Shown here one piece after another: positions 24,430 to 33,585 of a stretch of DNA of 64,000 nt (positions are counted from its first letter, which is position 1; each line of letters opens with the position of its first letter). Source of the DNA: Drechmeria coniospora (Eukaryota > Ascomycota > Sordariomycetes > Hypocreales > Ophiocordycipitaceae); the NCBI RefSeq assembly GCF_001625195.1, contig NC_054390.1, positions 1,846,163-1,910,162 of the forward strand, written 5' to 3'. The notes beneath the pieces are model-generated. The model ran no database searches. It saw nothing but the letters and a program-made list of their open reading frames with translations, and had not been told where the DNA came from. A program made the translations under genes and the position numbers.

Positions 24430-25283
24430 TTAGTTGTACGGACTATCCAAAATAGATATTAATCGAGGCTGTTAGTAATAGTAGGAAGTACACCAGTTAG
24501 TAACTAGGTAAGGAATACAGATTTAAATAAGTTAAATAGTAGTACTAAGGGACGATTTAGAAAAGAAAGACTATTATATTTCTTGTACTTTACTTATATA
24601 TATACGTGTATTGTATATTGTTTTATCCTAACTATCCAAGAGTGTAGGAAAGGGAGGACTATTTTATACCTAAAAGATAGTACCTTAATTAGTGCAATAT
24701 ATATATATTGGAATTCTATTTAATTCCATATAATGCATCTCCGAACAATCTGCTTGTATTTAATGCAGCTCTAAATACTCTGGTTAAGTCATACTGCTAG
24801 TTGGTTGTAACTAGCAGGGTTAATTAGTATTAGGGTTCGGTCGCAACAGTATAGTAGCAGTACTGCAGTAGTCGAGCGGGCCAGTAGTAGTACTACTAGT
24901 AAGCAACTGCTAGTTGCAGTTAGGTAGGTCCTACCGCGCAACAGTAGTACTGTTAGCAGGCAACTACTAGTAGTAGTTAGGAGCGCGTTAAATTAACGGC
25001 CCGATTAATAATCTTACTTAGTCGACCAAGTACTACTTGCACGTAACGTGCGATAGTAGTAAATTGGCTGGTTAGTAGTACTACTATTAATTGTACCAAG
25101 TCGGAGCGAGGAGAATTTGTATAGCAAGTACAATTCGTTAACTTAATATACTACCTGTACGTGCAGTACAGTAGTAGTATATAGGCAAGCAGTAGTACTG
25201 CTGCCCGGTGTTGCAAATGGCAACACATAGAATAGTATCCTATTTGGGTAATCTTACTAGTATAAATACTAGTAATTTTAACA
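24430..25283 (-). repeat. Copia 5' LTR (subfamily 1)
   Basis: Best-preserved copy of the LTR also present at 1720 and 2931-3972, with many intact CpA and CpG sites. Ends TGTTAAAATTACTAG at 25283 on the minus strand. The left limit is approximate; a leader with a GGTTATAAGCC block follows at about 24350. Dense in AGTAGTACT palindromes. Confidence 0.6.
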
Positions 25284-25675
25284 CCTTATTCACTGGTTTT
25301 AGGACTAATACCTAAAATCCGTTATTAGAGGTAATAGTAAGAAATATTAAATTCTTAGGTAACTAAAGCAACTTTAGTATTAGGAAACTTAGTAATATAA
25401 TTTATAGCTACTTAGGTATATAATTTAATAGATTTGGAATTTATAGCTATTATAGTTATAAAAATATTTATAATTAAAGATAATGAAATAAAAAAGTATG
25501 CGTTACAGTAATGTATGCACTATAGTAGTAAATACTACCTTTAGTGGTACGAGGAATCCGAGGGCTAGAAAAGTAGGGCGTAGTACGATTATACTATACG
25601 TAATTTTTATTAAAGAGTAATTTCTTTATTAAAGAGCTTACTTCTCTATTAAAGAAGTATATATATATTAATTCA
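25284..25675. other. AT-rich flank, no gene seen
   Basis: Moderately AT-rich, no LTR terminus or coding domain recognised. Composition changes to ordinary at about 25680. Confidence 0.4.
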
Positions 25676-26235
25676 GTCAAAACCTCCCATACTCCGTTCA
25701 GGATGCGATGATCTTAGCAAACTTAACTTCGTGCCTTGAGACGAGTAATAGTTTGCTGCATACTCTGTACTCTGGGGCGGGTCTAAGATACGAGCTTGGG
25801 TAGTAGGTACTACGCAAAGGTGTGATTGTATCCAGGAACAATGCATGCTATACATGTAGCGTATGCGTTGCATCAGCCTTGTAAATCCATTGCCACTCTT
25901 CATTGTGTGTATTCTTGTTGCGTACTCTAGATGCTGTAGTCCAGTTCACTGGTCATTGGCAATGGGAGTGGTATATCTCGAGATTATGTTCAGCGACTGC
26001 GGCCGGCCCATTCCGATGCGAAGGAACTATTGGATGGCGCAGATGATGCAAGATTTGTGGTCCTGTCTAGATAGGTATTCTAGAGGTCTTGAGGAATGCA
26101 ATTTTTAGGGCTGCGAGATTTGGAGTGGCCTATGACGCACATTTGTTGAACCAGATTGCACATATATACCAACTGACGAATGTGGCCCGGAATACTGCAC
26201 CAGCACTGATATTTGCATCACTGTCGGTTGAGGGT
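25676..26235 (-). other. 3' flank of the prefoldin gene, about 560 bp of host-like DNA
   Basis: Balanced composition with no RIP skew. Short open frames exist on both strands, but none shows domain similarity or a plausible exon structure. Likely 3' UTR and intergenic DNA. Confidence 0.5.
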
Positions 26236-26704
26236 TCAACGCTTCTGGAGCATCTGCGCAATGTGCTCTCGGCTGTTTTTGTACGTTGTCTCAAGATATA
26301 GTAAGCGCTGGTTGAGTTTCTCCACACCGCCCTCAATATCCCTGGTCTGTTGCTCTAGGTTCTGCCGCAAGTCCGGCAACGGAAGGGATAAGAACCTGCA
26401 CTAATTTGTCAGAACTGTCTGTATGAATACAAACGCAGCAAGTACACGAACATTCTACCGACTCCTTGATAAGCAGCTGCGTTATTGGGAAGGTCCGCCA
26501 GTTCGCTGAGCGTAAGCCGTACTAGGCGTTGTTCCCGCTCTTTTGCGGCAATCTGACTTCGCACGACATCTATTTGCTGCAGAGCTGCCGCCGCCTGGGT
26601 CTCTATCTCGCGCGCCAGCTATTCGTCCTGTAAGCGTTTAACGCCAGGTGGCTAGGAAACGACCAATTACTAACTTTATGCAGCGCCTCGCTGGAAATCG
26701 ACAT
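26236..26704 (-). CDS. PFD1: Prefoldin subunit 1 (beta-type), three exons, 120 aa
   Basis: Subunit of the hexameric prefoldin chaperone that hands unfolded actin and tubulin to the CCT chaperonin in the cytosol. Exons on the minus strand are 26704-26675, 26618-26446 and 26395-26236, total 363 nt with TGA at 26236-26238. The protein begins MSISSEALHK and has the beta-prefoldin plan: an N-terminal coiled coil (LAREIETQAAAALQQID... AAKEREQRL), the hairpin motif YQGVGRMFV, then a C-terminal coiled coil (DIEGGVEKLNQRLLYLETTY) ending HIAQMLQKR. Length fits fungal PFD1. Intron 1 (26619-26674, GTTAGT...TAG, branch CTTAC) removes an apparent stop; intron 2 (26396-26445, GTACTT...CAG, branch CTGAC) is phase 2. 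The gene appears intact and free of RIP although transposons lie within about 1 kb on both sides. Confidence 0.9.
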
Positions 26705-27180
26705 AGCAATCAGATAATGCGCGGTGGTGTGCGTGGTGATGCTGCAGAATTTGATGCCTGGTGTTGGTCTTGTTCAGGTTACAAATGCTTACAATGCCGA
26801 AGCATATCATTCAAACAATACCAGTTAGGTTAATTCATTTTTTTTCTTACGCCAGTATTTGTCCTGCAGGCAAAGATAAAGATAAGAATACTTAGTAAAA
26901 TAAATATATATACTCAAATAATAGGGTAAAAAGGAGACCTTATAAAGAGTTTTTATTAATTACAGACAATAATACTAGAACTAAATTATATATATTTAGA
27001 GAGTAAATATAAAACTGTATTCTAAGTAAATATAATTATAACTGCGTAATAAATAAATACTAATAAATAAAAGCAGTAATAACTTCAATATTATAAGTTT
27101 TACTTTCAAAGTATATATTTTAAATATATTATAACTATATATAATTAATTCAGCTACTAAATTATTTATAGTTACTTCTT
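26705..27180. other. Upstream flank of the prefoldin gene, then AT-rich DNA
   Basis: 26705-26870 has ordinary composition and should hold the PFD1 promoter; I cannot point to a specific element. From about 26880 the sequence turns AT-rich with no feature recognised. Confidence 0.4.
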
Positions 27181-27571
27181 TGTTGAAGTATATACCTTTA
27201 GTATAAGGTTAGGCGCAAGTGTAAAGCTCGGCTAAATAAGAAGGTAGAGTAGCCCTAGGAATAAGGTATACCCTAACTAAAGGGTAGGTTATAAAATATA
27301 TAGAATTATAAAAGCTTAGAAATAAGACAAACTTTAGTCTTAAATATATTCTTGTACTTAAATAAGGCATACTTACTTACCTAATTATTTTCTAAATAGG
27401 CTTAATTATTATAATTCTAAAGCTTCTATTCTAATTACTTAAGTAAAATACTACCCATAATATATAGTACTAGAAATATACCTTACTTCTTTGAAGAAAG
27501 CGAAATAAGCTTAATTATAAGGCGCACTATAGGTATATAGGCCTTATCAGCAAATATAAGGTACAGTACCC
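27181..27571 (+). mobile_element. LTR-like repeat shared with 39360-39720, decayed
   Basis: Shares with 39360-39720 the order GGTTAGGCGCAAGTGTAAAGC, ACTTTAGTCTTAAATA, GCATACTTACTTACCTAA and ATAATTCTAAAGCTTCTATT. Probably the LTR of a gypsy element (family D is the candidate). Termini not resolved. Confidence 0.5.
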
Positions 27572-27646
27572 TTCTAGGCCCTAAGGGACCTATAGGCCGC
27601 CGCGCTATAGCCCCTGGGGCTGCATGCGCGTAATGAATAAAAAAAA
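27572..27646 (+). mobile_element. Tiny LINE 3' tail (about 75 bp)
   Basis: Contains the LINE 3' end (CCTATAGGCCGCCGCGC ... GCGCGTAATGAATAAAAA). Flanks CAGTACCC (left) and TAGTACCC (right) fit a duplication with one CpA-to-TpA change. Confidence 0.75.
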
Positions 27647-27678
27647 GATATAGTACCCGTACTAAGTACAGATACTAG

Positions 27679-29092
27679 TCTTTGCAATTGATGCGCAAGA
27701 GGAGGGGATAGTGGAAGTGTATCGCACGGACTAGTAAATCAATTATACTGTTAGTAACAGCAATAAGGGAAGTGCCAGTTAGTAACTGGGCAAGAGTGCA
27801 CAATTGGTAGTACCGAATTATACAAACGAATGCGATTATTTCTTCTAGCTATAGTACAGGAAAAGAGCGGCTATTTATATCTACAGAACAATCCCCAATA
27901 ACGGCTTTATCGGAGATTCCATCGTAGATTAAAGGCGCTATCGTACTATGGCTTAAATGGCTAAAACTATTATACAGTTGGATAACTATTTTAGTTACTT
28001 GTTAGTTGACTGCTTCCGTTATAAGGTTGGATGGATTGTTTTAGTTATTAGCTTGGCTGATTCTATTACATAATAAATAGGTGGTCCGGCCCAAGTTAGT
28101 ATTGTGGGCTGGCAAGCGCTAGTAGCAATTGGGAGAGCAGCAATTGTCGTACCGATCAATTGGCTCCAGTAGTCGACTGGCTACTACATATGTAGGTCAT
28201 ATTGCAGTAGTAAGTTGGTCGGTAGTAGTACTGCCGTATGTTACTCCGAGTTATAGTTCGGAGAAGTAGTATGTTGTATACTATTAGTTAACTCAATATG
28301 CTTACTAATACTCGCAGTATAGTATAGCATCCGTACTAGTAGTACTAGTACTAATACTAATAGGATAGTATCCTATTTAGGTAGTCTTACTAGTATAAAT
28401 ACTAGTATTTTAATACTCCCTCTATTTAGCTAGTATAACTACTGCTAAATAGGGATTCCTTGGAGACCTAGTAGGCTAAGGTAGCGTTGGAAGAGATCAG
28501 CAGTAAGAGCCTTAGTAAGGCCATCGGTAGGTATAGACTTAGTATTTTTTTTTATTAGGTAGCTGATTTAGTATTTAGGTAGCTGATTTTGGCTAGTCCG
28601 TTAGTTGCTTCTTGCCGTATATACCGGAACTTTAGCAATATATGCTTTGTTTGGTTATACTAATTGGGGTTATTGGTATTAGAGATAGATCCATTATTGT
28701 TACATAATAGTAGAATAGGTTTTTGGAGACCTTTGCCTATTTTAGTAAATAGACTATCTAGCTATTTAAGTTCCCGAATAGCTTCCAATAGGGCATCCGA
28801 TTCTGCCTCTACGGTAGAAAGAGCAATAGTACTAGCCCTTTTTAATTTGTAGTAGATAGGTCCGCCTGCTAAGGTAAAGAGGTATCCGTAGGTTGACTTA
28901 GAGGAATCTAAGTCCCCTGTAAAATCGCTATTAGAAATTCCAGATAGATTGGGTACTAAGGAATTAGACCAGTAGTAAATAGCAAGATCTATAGTTCCTT
29001 TTAGATATTGGAGGAGGTTCTTGCCGGCTGATAGCTGTAGGCTAGTAGCTTAGTGTATATACCGAGATAACTATTGTATTGCAAAGGCTATA
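27679..29092 (-). mobile_element. Second copia (subfamily 2) fragment: 3' LTR and RNase H
   Basis: LTR 27679-28415, polypurine tract 28416-28427, then RNase H on the minus strand to 29092 (LLQYLKGTIDLAIYYW, DFTGDLDSSKSTYGYLFTL, STVEAESDALLEAIREL). Better preserved than the copy at 17863-19260, with Asp and Glu catalytic positions still readable. Interrupted at 29092 by a LINE; its continuation reappears inverted at 34494-34602. Confidence 0.8.
28428..29092 (-). pseudogene. Copia RNase H, partial
   Basis: Frame is nearly open, with one TAG in the REL*W segment and a small local duplication near 28545-28590. The reverse transcriptase that should precede it is absent here, so it is a fragment. 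Confidence 0.7.
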
Positions 29093-29096
29093 GTCT

Positions 29097-32000
29097 AGGT
29101 CTATTATTGACCTAGCCTTTAGTACTCCTTTTAACCTACTAAACTGGTCTAACTGGAGGTACTTAGAGGCATCCGGGTCCGATCACCAGGTAATCGCCTT
29201 TGAAGCTAGGGCGCCTATCCTACCTACAGCAAGCCTACTATTCCAGTCTAGGCCCCCCTTATTCAATTACAAAAAGGCCAACTGGAATAAGTATAATTAT
29301 TTATTACAGGAAAAGCAGGCATCCCTAAATCAGCAACTAGATACCCTAATTTCAGTAAGGGATCTAGATGGAATAGCTATACTAATTACAGAGGCTATAC
29401 AGGCAGTAGCTATCGAGGCAATCCCTAGGCTACGGCCTAGTGAACGGTCTAAGCCTTGGTGGACCCCCGAGCTACTAGACTTACGGAAGACCCTTAGCCG
29501 TACACAAAGACTATTTCGGAAAAACCGGAAATGCAAAGAAGACTGGAAAACGGCCCGTAATGCCTATTTTTATGCTATTCGGAAGGCTAAAGTAGGCTAC
29601 TGGGAGACCTTTCTGGCTAATGCAGTTAACAGGGAGGTTTTCCAAGCCTATAACTATACAAAAGCTAGCCAGAATACTAACCTTCCGGGTATATTGTATA
29701 CTAAGGAAGGAAGAGATATAATAGCAAATACCTTCCAGGAAAAATGCGATGCCTTTCTTACAACCCTATTTCCAACAGGGCCTAACGGGCCTAACGGACC
29801 TAACGGACCTAGTGGGCCTAGCGGGCCTAGCGGGCCTAGCGGACCTAGCGGACCTAGCGGGCCTAGCGGGCCTAGCGGGCCTAGCGGGCCTAGCGGGCCT
29901 AGCGGGCCTAGCGGGCCTAGCGGGCCTAGCGGGCCTAGCGGGCCTAACGGGCCTAACGGGCCTAGTGGGCCTAGTAGGAGGCCTACTATAAAACAGGCTA
30001 GTAGAGAAAGGTGGGAGTGGCCTAACCTAGCTTGGAAAGAGGTTAAAGAGGCTATTAATTCGTCTTCGAATAAAAAAGCCCCAGGGCCCGATACTATCGG
30101 TTTCCCCCTTATCCAGCAGACTTATAAGGTTATTCCTAAATTCCTCTACAAGGCCTATAACGCTTTATTTACAGAAGGCTACCACCCTAAGCTATGGCGA
30201 CAAAGTATAGGCATTATCCTCCCTAAGCAAGGCAACCGAGACTATAGGAAGCCTAAGTCTTACAGGGTAATAGCCTTACTAAATTGCCTAGGCAAAGTCC
30301 TAGAAAAACTATTCGCTACGCGATTAAGCTACCTAGCCAATACTACAGACCTATTAGGCCCTACACAACTAGGCGGGCGGAAACAAAGGTCTGCAATAGA
30401 TACAGCCCTGTTACTGACCCACTATATCGAATTACAGCGCCTATCAAGGAAAAAAGCTAGTAGTACTATTACTACTACATTATTTCTTGATATTAAAGGC
30501 GCCTTCGATCACGTATCAAAGACTAAGCTTATAGGGGTTTTACGAAGGCTAGACCTCCCAAAGGCCCTAATTAGCTGGGTTACATCGTTCCTATCAGGCC
30601 GATCGATCCAACTAGCCTTCGACGGCCAAATCCACCAACTAGTCGAAATAGCTATAGGAATACCGCAAGGATCGCCTATAAGCCCTATCTTATTCCTAAT
30701 TTATATTAGGGATATTATAGCGGATAAGGCCTTCCAGTTATCCTATATTGATGACTTTAGCCTAACGGTATCGTCTAGATCTGCCTATAAGAACTGCCGG
30801 GCGCTAGAAGGTATTGTAACTAGGCTTACAGCCCAAGCAACGGACCAAGGGGTCCAATTTGACCACGGGAAAACGGAACTAATCCACTTTACTACACAAA
30901 GAGCCCCTATAACGGAAGGCGTAACAATAGCTAATATAGCAATTACACCAAAGCCCGTTATTAGGTGGCTAGGTATTTGGTTCGATTCAAAGCTATCGTT
31001 TAAATCACACATCGAAAACCGGATAGCCCTAGCTAGGGCCGCCTTCCTAGGCCTATCTAGGCTAGCAAGTACCCAAAAGGGCCTACCCTATAGGGCACTA
31101 CGGCAACTATATATTGCTTGTATTACTACTATAGCGGACTTCGGGGTCCCTGTTTGGTACAAAGGCCAGGGCCAGGGCCAAAAAGGCCTAATACAGTACT
31201 ATCAACGTCTACAAAACGAGGCCCTACCGAAGGTCCTAGGGGCTTTTAGGGGGTCCCCTACAAAAGCCCTAGAAATTGAGGCCGCAATCCCCCCGCCGGA
31301 GATACGGTTCCAGAAGGCCTGCCTAGGCTACGCCCTAAGGACCCTAATGTTTCAGTACAACCACCCGATCCGTAGGGCCTATGACATAGCCGTACGGGAC
31401 GAACTAGCCGAATCGGGGTCTGATTTAGGTACTTTTACCTATATCAGGCCTATAACACAGCTATTCCGGCTACTATCGAAAATTAAGGAAATAATAGGTC
31501 CTAACTGGGGCCTAGAGAGACAAAGAGCGGCCTGGCAAGCCCCCTGGGCCCTAGGGCCTAGGGCCTCTATAAGTATTTCGCAAAGCCCTAAGGAGACCGC
31601 TAAATTAGAACACGAAACCCTTCTAAGGGACCTAGAATTTAATAACTGTATTATTTATTATACAGACGGGTCACAAGGGACTATTAGGGGTCAAACAACG
31701 AACTCGTGCGCCTATTACGAAACGAACCCTACAGGCCGGGCCATAGGGGCAAAGGCCTATAACCTAGGCCCTAGGATCGAAGTAGTTGATGCCGAGCTAA
31801 TTGGTATAACTCGGGCCCTAAAGGCCTTATCCCAACGAAACCCCCTACCGCAAGAAGCCTATCTTTTTATAGACAGCCAAGCAGCTATTCAGAAGGTAAC
31901 CGTAGGCTATAGCGACCTAGCCTATAAGGCAAGGCAGCTAGTAAATAGCCTAGCGGACCGGAAGGTAGCTATAACCCTAACGTGGTGCCCTAGCCACGTT

Positions 32001-32543
32001 GGAATTATAGGGAACGAAATTGCAGACCAGCTTGCAAAGGGTGGCCTAACTAGGCCTATAGGTGCCCCCTATACCTCCCTAAGTTATCTACGGAGGAGAG
32101 TTAAAGAGGCAGCCCTAGGGGGGTGGAAGGAGCTATGGGCTAGGGAGGAGGCCCGAGGCCCTAAGGCTAGGGGCCTAGGGGCCCACTATCGAAGGACTGG
32201 GAAACCTAGGTTTGCGTATAAGCCTAGCCTACCCGATTTGCCTAGGCCTATCCAATCGGCCTATATACAACTAAAAACAGGGATCGGATACCTTAAGCCC
32301 TACCAAAAAAAGATTGGAAAAATCGACTCGGACGCCTGTAAGTGCGGGCAAAAACAGACTGTAACCCACCTATTACTATATTGCGTACGTTATAGGATGG
32401 AACGGAAAGACCTAAAGGAAGCCCTACAGGGTAAGCCGCTTACCCTACCGATTTTATTTAGTACTAGGCAAGGAAGGGAGGCTCTATTTGAGTTCCTAAC
32501 TACTACTAATATCGGTACGGCAAAGTGGTACCTAGAGGAATAG
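29097..32543 (+). CDS. LINE ORF2 (end of endonuclease, reverse transcriptase, RNase H, zinc knuckle), 5' truncated
   Basis: Open from 29097 to TAG at 32541-32543, about 1148 codons. In order: endonuclease end with the catalytic GSDHQVI block; a connector; a Gly-Pro-Ser/Asn repeat (29777-29973); reverse transcriptase with [21 protein letters not shown] and the catalytic YIDD (about 30748-30760). A short Gly-Gln repeat follows, then RNase H ([37 protein letters not shown]) and a C-terminal CxC-x7-H-x4-C knuckle ([16 protein letters not shown]). This architecture is that of Tad1-clade elements. In the 949 residues from 29694 on, only two internal Met codons occur. The frame is intact, but without the 5' half the copy could not move by itself. 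Confidence 0.9.
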   Translation, partial: RSIIDLAFSTPFNLLNWSNWRYLEASGSDHQVIAFEARAPILPTASLLFQSRPPLFNYKKANWNKYNYLLQEKQASLNQQLDTLISVRDLDGIAILITEAIQAVAIEAIPRLRPSERSKPWWTPELLDLRKTLSRTQRLFRKNRKCKEDWKTARNAYFYAIRKAKVGYWETFLANAVNREVFQAYNYTKASQNTNLPGILYTKEGRDIIANTFQEKCDAFLTTLFPTGPNGPNGPNGPSGPSGPSGPSGPSGPSGPSGPSGPSGPSGPSGPSGPSGPSGPSGPNGPNGPSGPSRRPTIKQASRERWEWPNLAWKEVKEAINSSSNKKAPGPDTIGFPLIQQTYKVIPKFLYKAYNALFTEGYHPKLWRQSIGIILPKQGNRDYRKPKSYRVIALLNCLGKVLEKLFATRLSYLANTTDLLGPTQLGGRKQRSAIDTALLLTHYIELQRLSRKKASSTITTTLFLDIKGAFDHVSKTKLIGVLRRLDLPKALISWVTSFLSGRSIQLAFDGQIHQLVEIAIGIPQGSPISPILFLIYIRDIIADKAFQLSYIDDFSLTVSSRSAYKNCRALEGIVTRLTAQATDQGVQFDHGKTELIHFTTQRAPITEGVTIANIAITPKPVIRWLGIWFDSKLSFKSHIENRIALARAAFLGLSRLASTQKGLPYRALRQLYIACITTIADFGVPVWYKGQGQGQKGLIQYYQRLQNEALPKVLGAFRGSPTKALEIEAAIPPPEIRFQKACLGYALRTLMFQYNHPIRRAYDIAVRDELAESGSDLGTFTYIRPITQLFRLLSKIKEIIGPNWGLERQRAAWQAPWALGPRASISISQSPKETAKLEHETLLRDLEFNNCIIYYTDGSQGTIRGQTTNSCAYYETNPTGRAIGAKAYNLGPRIEVVDAELIGITRALKALSQRNPLPQEAYLFIDSQAAIQKVTVGYSDLAYKARQLVNSLADRKVAITLTWCPSHVGIIGNEIADQLAKGGLTRPIGAPYTSLSYLRRRVKEAALGGWKELWAREEARGPKARGLGAHYRRTGKPRFAYKPSLPDLPRPIQSAYIQLKTGIGYLKPYQKKIGKIDSDACKCGQKQTVTHLLLYCVRYRMERKDLKEALQGKPLTLPILFSTRQGREALFEFLTTTNIGTAKWYLEE
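29777..29973 (+). repeat. 9-bp coding minisatellite (GGCCTAGCG units)
   Basis: Tandem GGCCTAGCG/GGCCTAACG units read as Gly-Pro-Ser or Gly-Pro-Asn between endonuclease and reverse transcriptase. The copy at 34834-38877 has one unit fewer, explaining the three-codon length difference between the two ORFs. Confidence 0.95.
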
Positions 32544-32780
32544 TACTAGGCCTAGGCCTAGGGACTAAGATTCGTGAAATGCGAGGGAAAGCTCTACTGA
32601 TTTAATATAAATAGCCAGTCGTTACTGCTAGTTTAGTTAGCTAGTTAGCTCCTGCGTGCCCTTAGGACCCTAAGGGTCTAGTAGGCCTATTAGGTCTTCT
32701 AGGCCCTATAGGACCTATAGGCCGCCGCGCCATAGCCCCTAGGGCTACATGCGCGTAATGAATGAAAAAAAAAAAAAAAA

Positions 32781-33585
32781 CCCTAACGTGGTGCCCTAGC
32801 CACGTTGGAATTATAGGGAATGAAATTGCAGACCAGGTAGCAAAAGGGGGCCTAACTAGGCCTAGTACAGGTACCCCCTATACCTCCCTAAGCTATCTAC
32901 GGAGGAGGGTAAAGGAAGTAGCCCTAGGGGGGTGGAAGGAGCTATGGGCTAGAGAGGAGGCCCGAGGCCCTAAGGCTAGGGGCCTAGGGGCCCACTATCC
33001 AAGGACTGGGAAACCTAGGTTTGCGTATAAGCCTAGCCTACCCGATTTGCCTAGGCCTATCCAATCGGCCTATATACAACTAAAAACAGGGATCGGATAC
33101 CTTAAGCCCTACCAAAAAAAGATTGGAAAAATCGACTCGGACGCCTGTAAGTGCGGGCAAAAACAGACTGTAACCCACCTATTACTGCAATGCGTACGTT
33201 ATAGGAAGGAACGGAAAGACCTAAAGGAAGCCCTACAGGGTAAGCCGCTTACCCTACCGATTTTATTTAGTACTAGGCAAGGAAGGGAGGCTCTATTTGA
33301 GTTCCTAACTACTACTAATATTAGTACGGCAAAGTGGTACCTAGAGGAATAGTACTAGGCCTAGGCCTAGGGACTAAGATTCGTGAAATGCGAGGGAAAG
33401 CTCTACTGATTTAATATAAATAGCCAGTCGTTACAGCTAGTTTAGTTAGCTAGTTAGCTCCTGCGGGCCCTTAGGACCCTGAGGGTCTAGTAGGCCTATT
33501 AGGTCTTCTAGGCCTTAAGGGATCTCTATAGGCCGCCGCGCCATAGCCCCTAGGGCTGCATGCGCGTAATGAATGAAAAAAAAAA
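32781..33585 (+). mobile_element. LINE 3' fragment (about 805 bp), plus orientation
   Basis: Starts abruptly at CCCTAACGTGGTGCC, inside RNase H, directly after the poly-A of the previous LINE, and ends in its own poly-A (33576-33585). Confidence 0.88.
32783..33352 (+). CDS. LINE ORF2 C-terminal fragment (end of RNase H, zinc knuckle)
   Basis: Open frame from the RNase H block [17 protein letters not shown] through the CKCGQKQ-H-C knuckle to the normal stop TAG at 33350-33352. It belongs to the subfamily with LLLQCVRYRKER rather than [12 protein letters not shown]. Only a fragment. Confidence 0.8.
   Translation, partial: LTWCPSHVGIIGNEIADQVAKGGLTRPSTGTPYTSLSYLRRRVKEVALGGWKELWAREEARGPKARGLGAHYPRTGKPRFAYKPSLPDLPRPIQSAYIQLKTGIGYLKPYQKKIGKIDSDACKCGQKQTVTHLLLQCVRYRKERKDLKEALQGKPLTLPILFSTRQGREALFEFLTTTNISTAKWYLEE

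Larger units (their letters stand above)
17863..25283 (-). mobile_element. Ty1/copia element on the minus strand, with three LINE insertions
   Basis: Reading leftward: an LTR ending at 25283 (TGTTAAAATTACTAG), leader, decayed gag start at 24153-24155, integrase C-terminus, reverse transcriptase, RNase H, polypurine tract (AAATAGAGGGAG, 18599-18610) and a 3' LTR (17863-18598). The two outer LTRs are related only in their first part, so the element may be a mosaic of two copia subfamilies. The integrase core is missing at the point where the LINE at 21266-22882 sits. LINE fragments also lie at 20693-20820 and 23304-23610. Confidence 0.65.
29093..32780 (+). mobile_element. Tad1-like LINE, 5' truncated in the endonuclease (about 3.7 kb)
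   Basis: Begins in the C-terminal part of the APE endonuclease and ends with 3' UTR and poly-A (32765-32780). The 5' target sequence AAAGGCTATA (29083-29092) is not repeated after the poly-A; its reverse complement lies at 34596-34605, next to the poly-T of the opposite LINE. This fits an inversion involving both elements. Confidence 0.88.

Noticed and set aside
25673..26108. Short frames left of the prefoldin gene
   Set aside because: No similarity to a known family, no splice context, overlapping on both strands; treated as UTR and intergenic DNA.
26618..26635. Apparent premature TAG in the prefoldin gene (RIP pseudogene)
   Set aside because: Using that TAG as the intron acceptor gives a gap-free match to fungal prefoldin subunit 1, with a CTTAC branch site, so the gene is intact.
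29749..29991. Leu-Ala-Gly repeat protein
   Set aside because: Out-of-frame reading of the LINE Gly-Pro minisatellite.
32781..32787. CCCTAA as a telomere repeat seed at a LINE junction
   Set aside because: Single unit that belongs to the LINE RNase H coding sequence.
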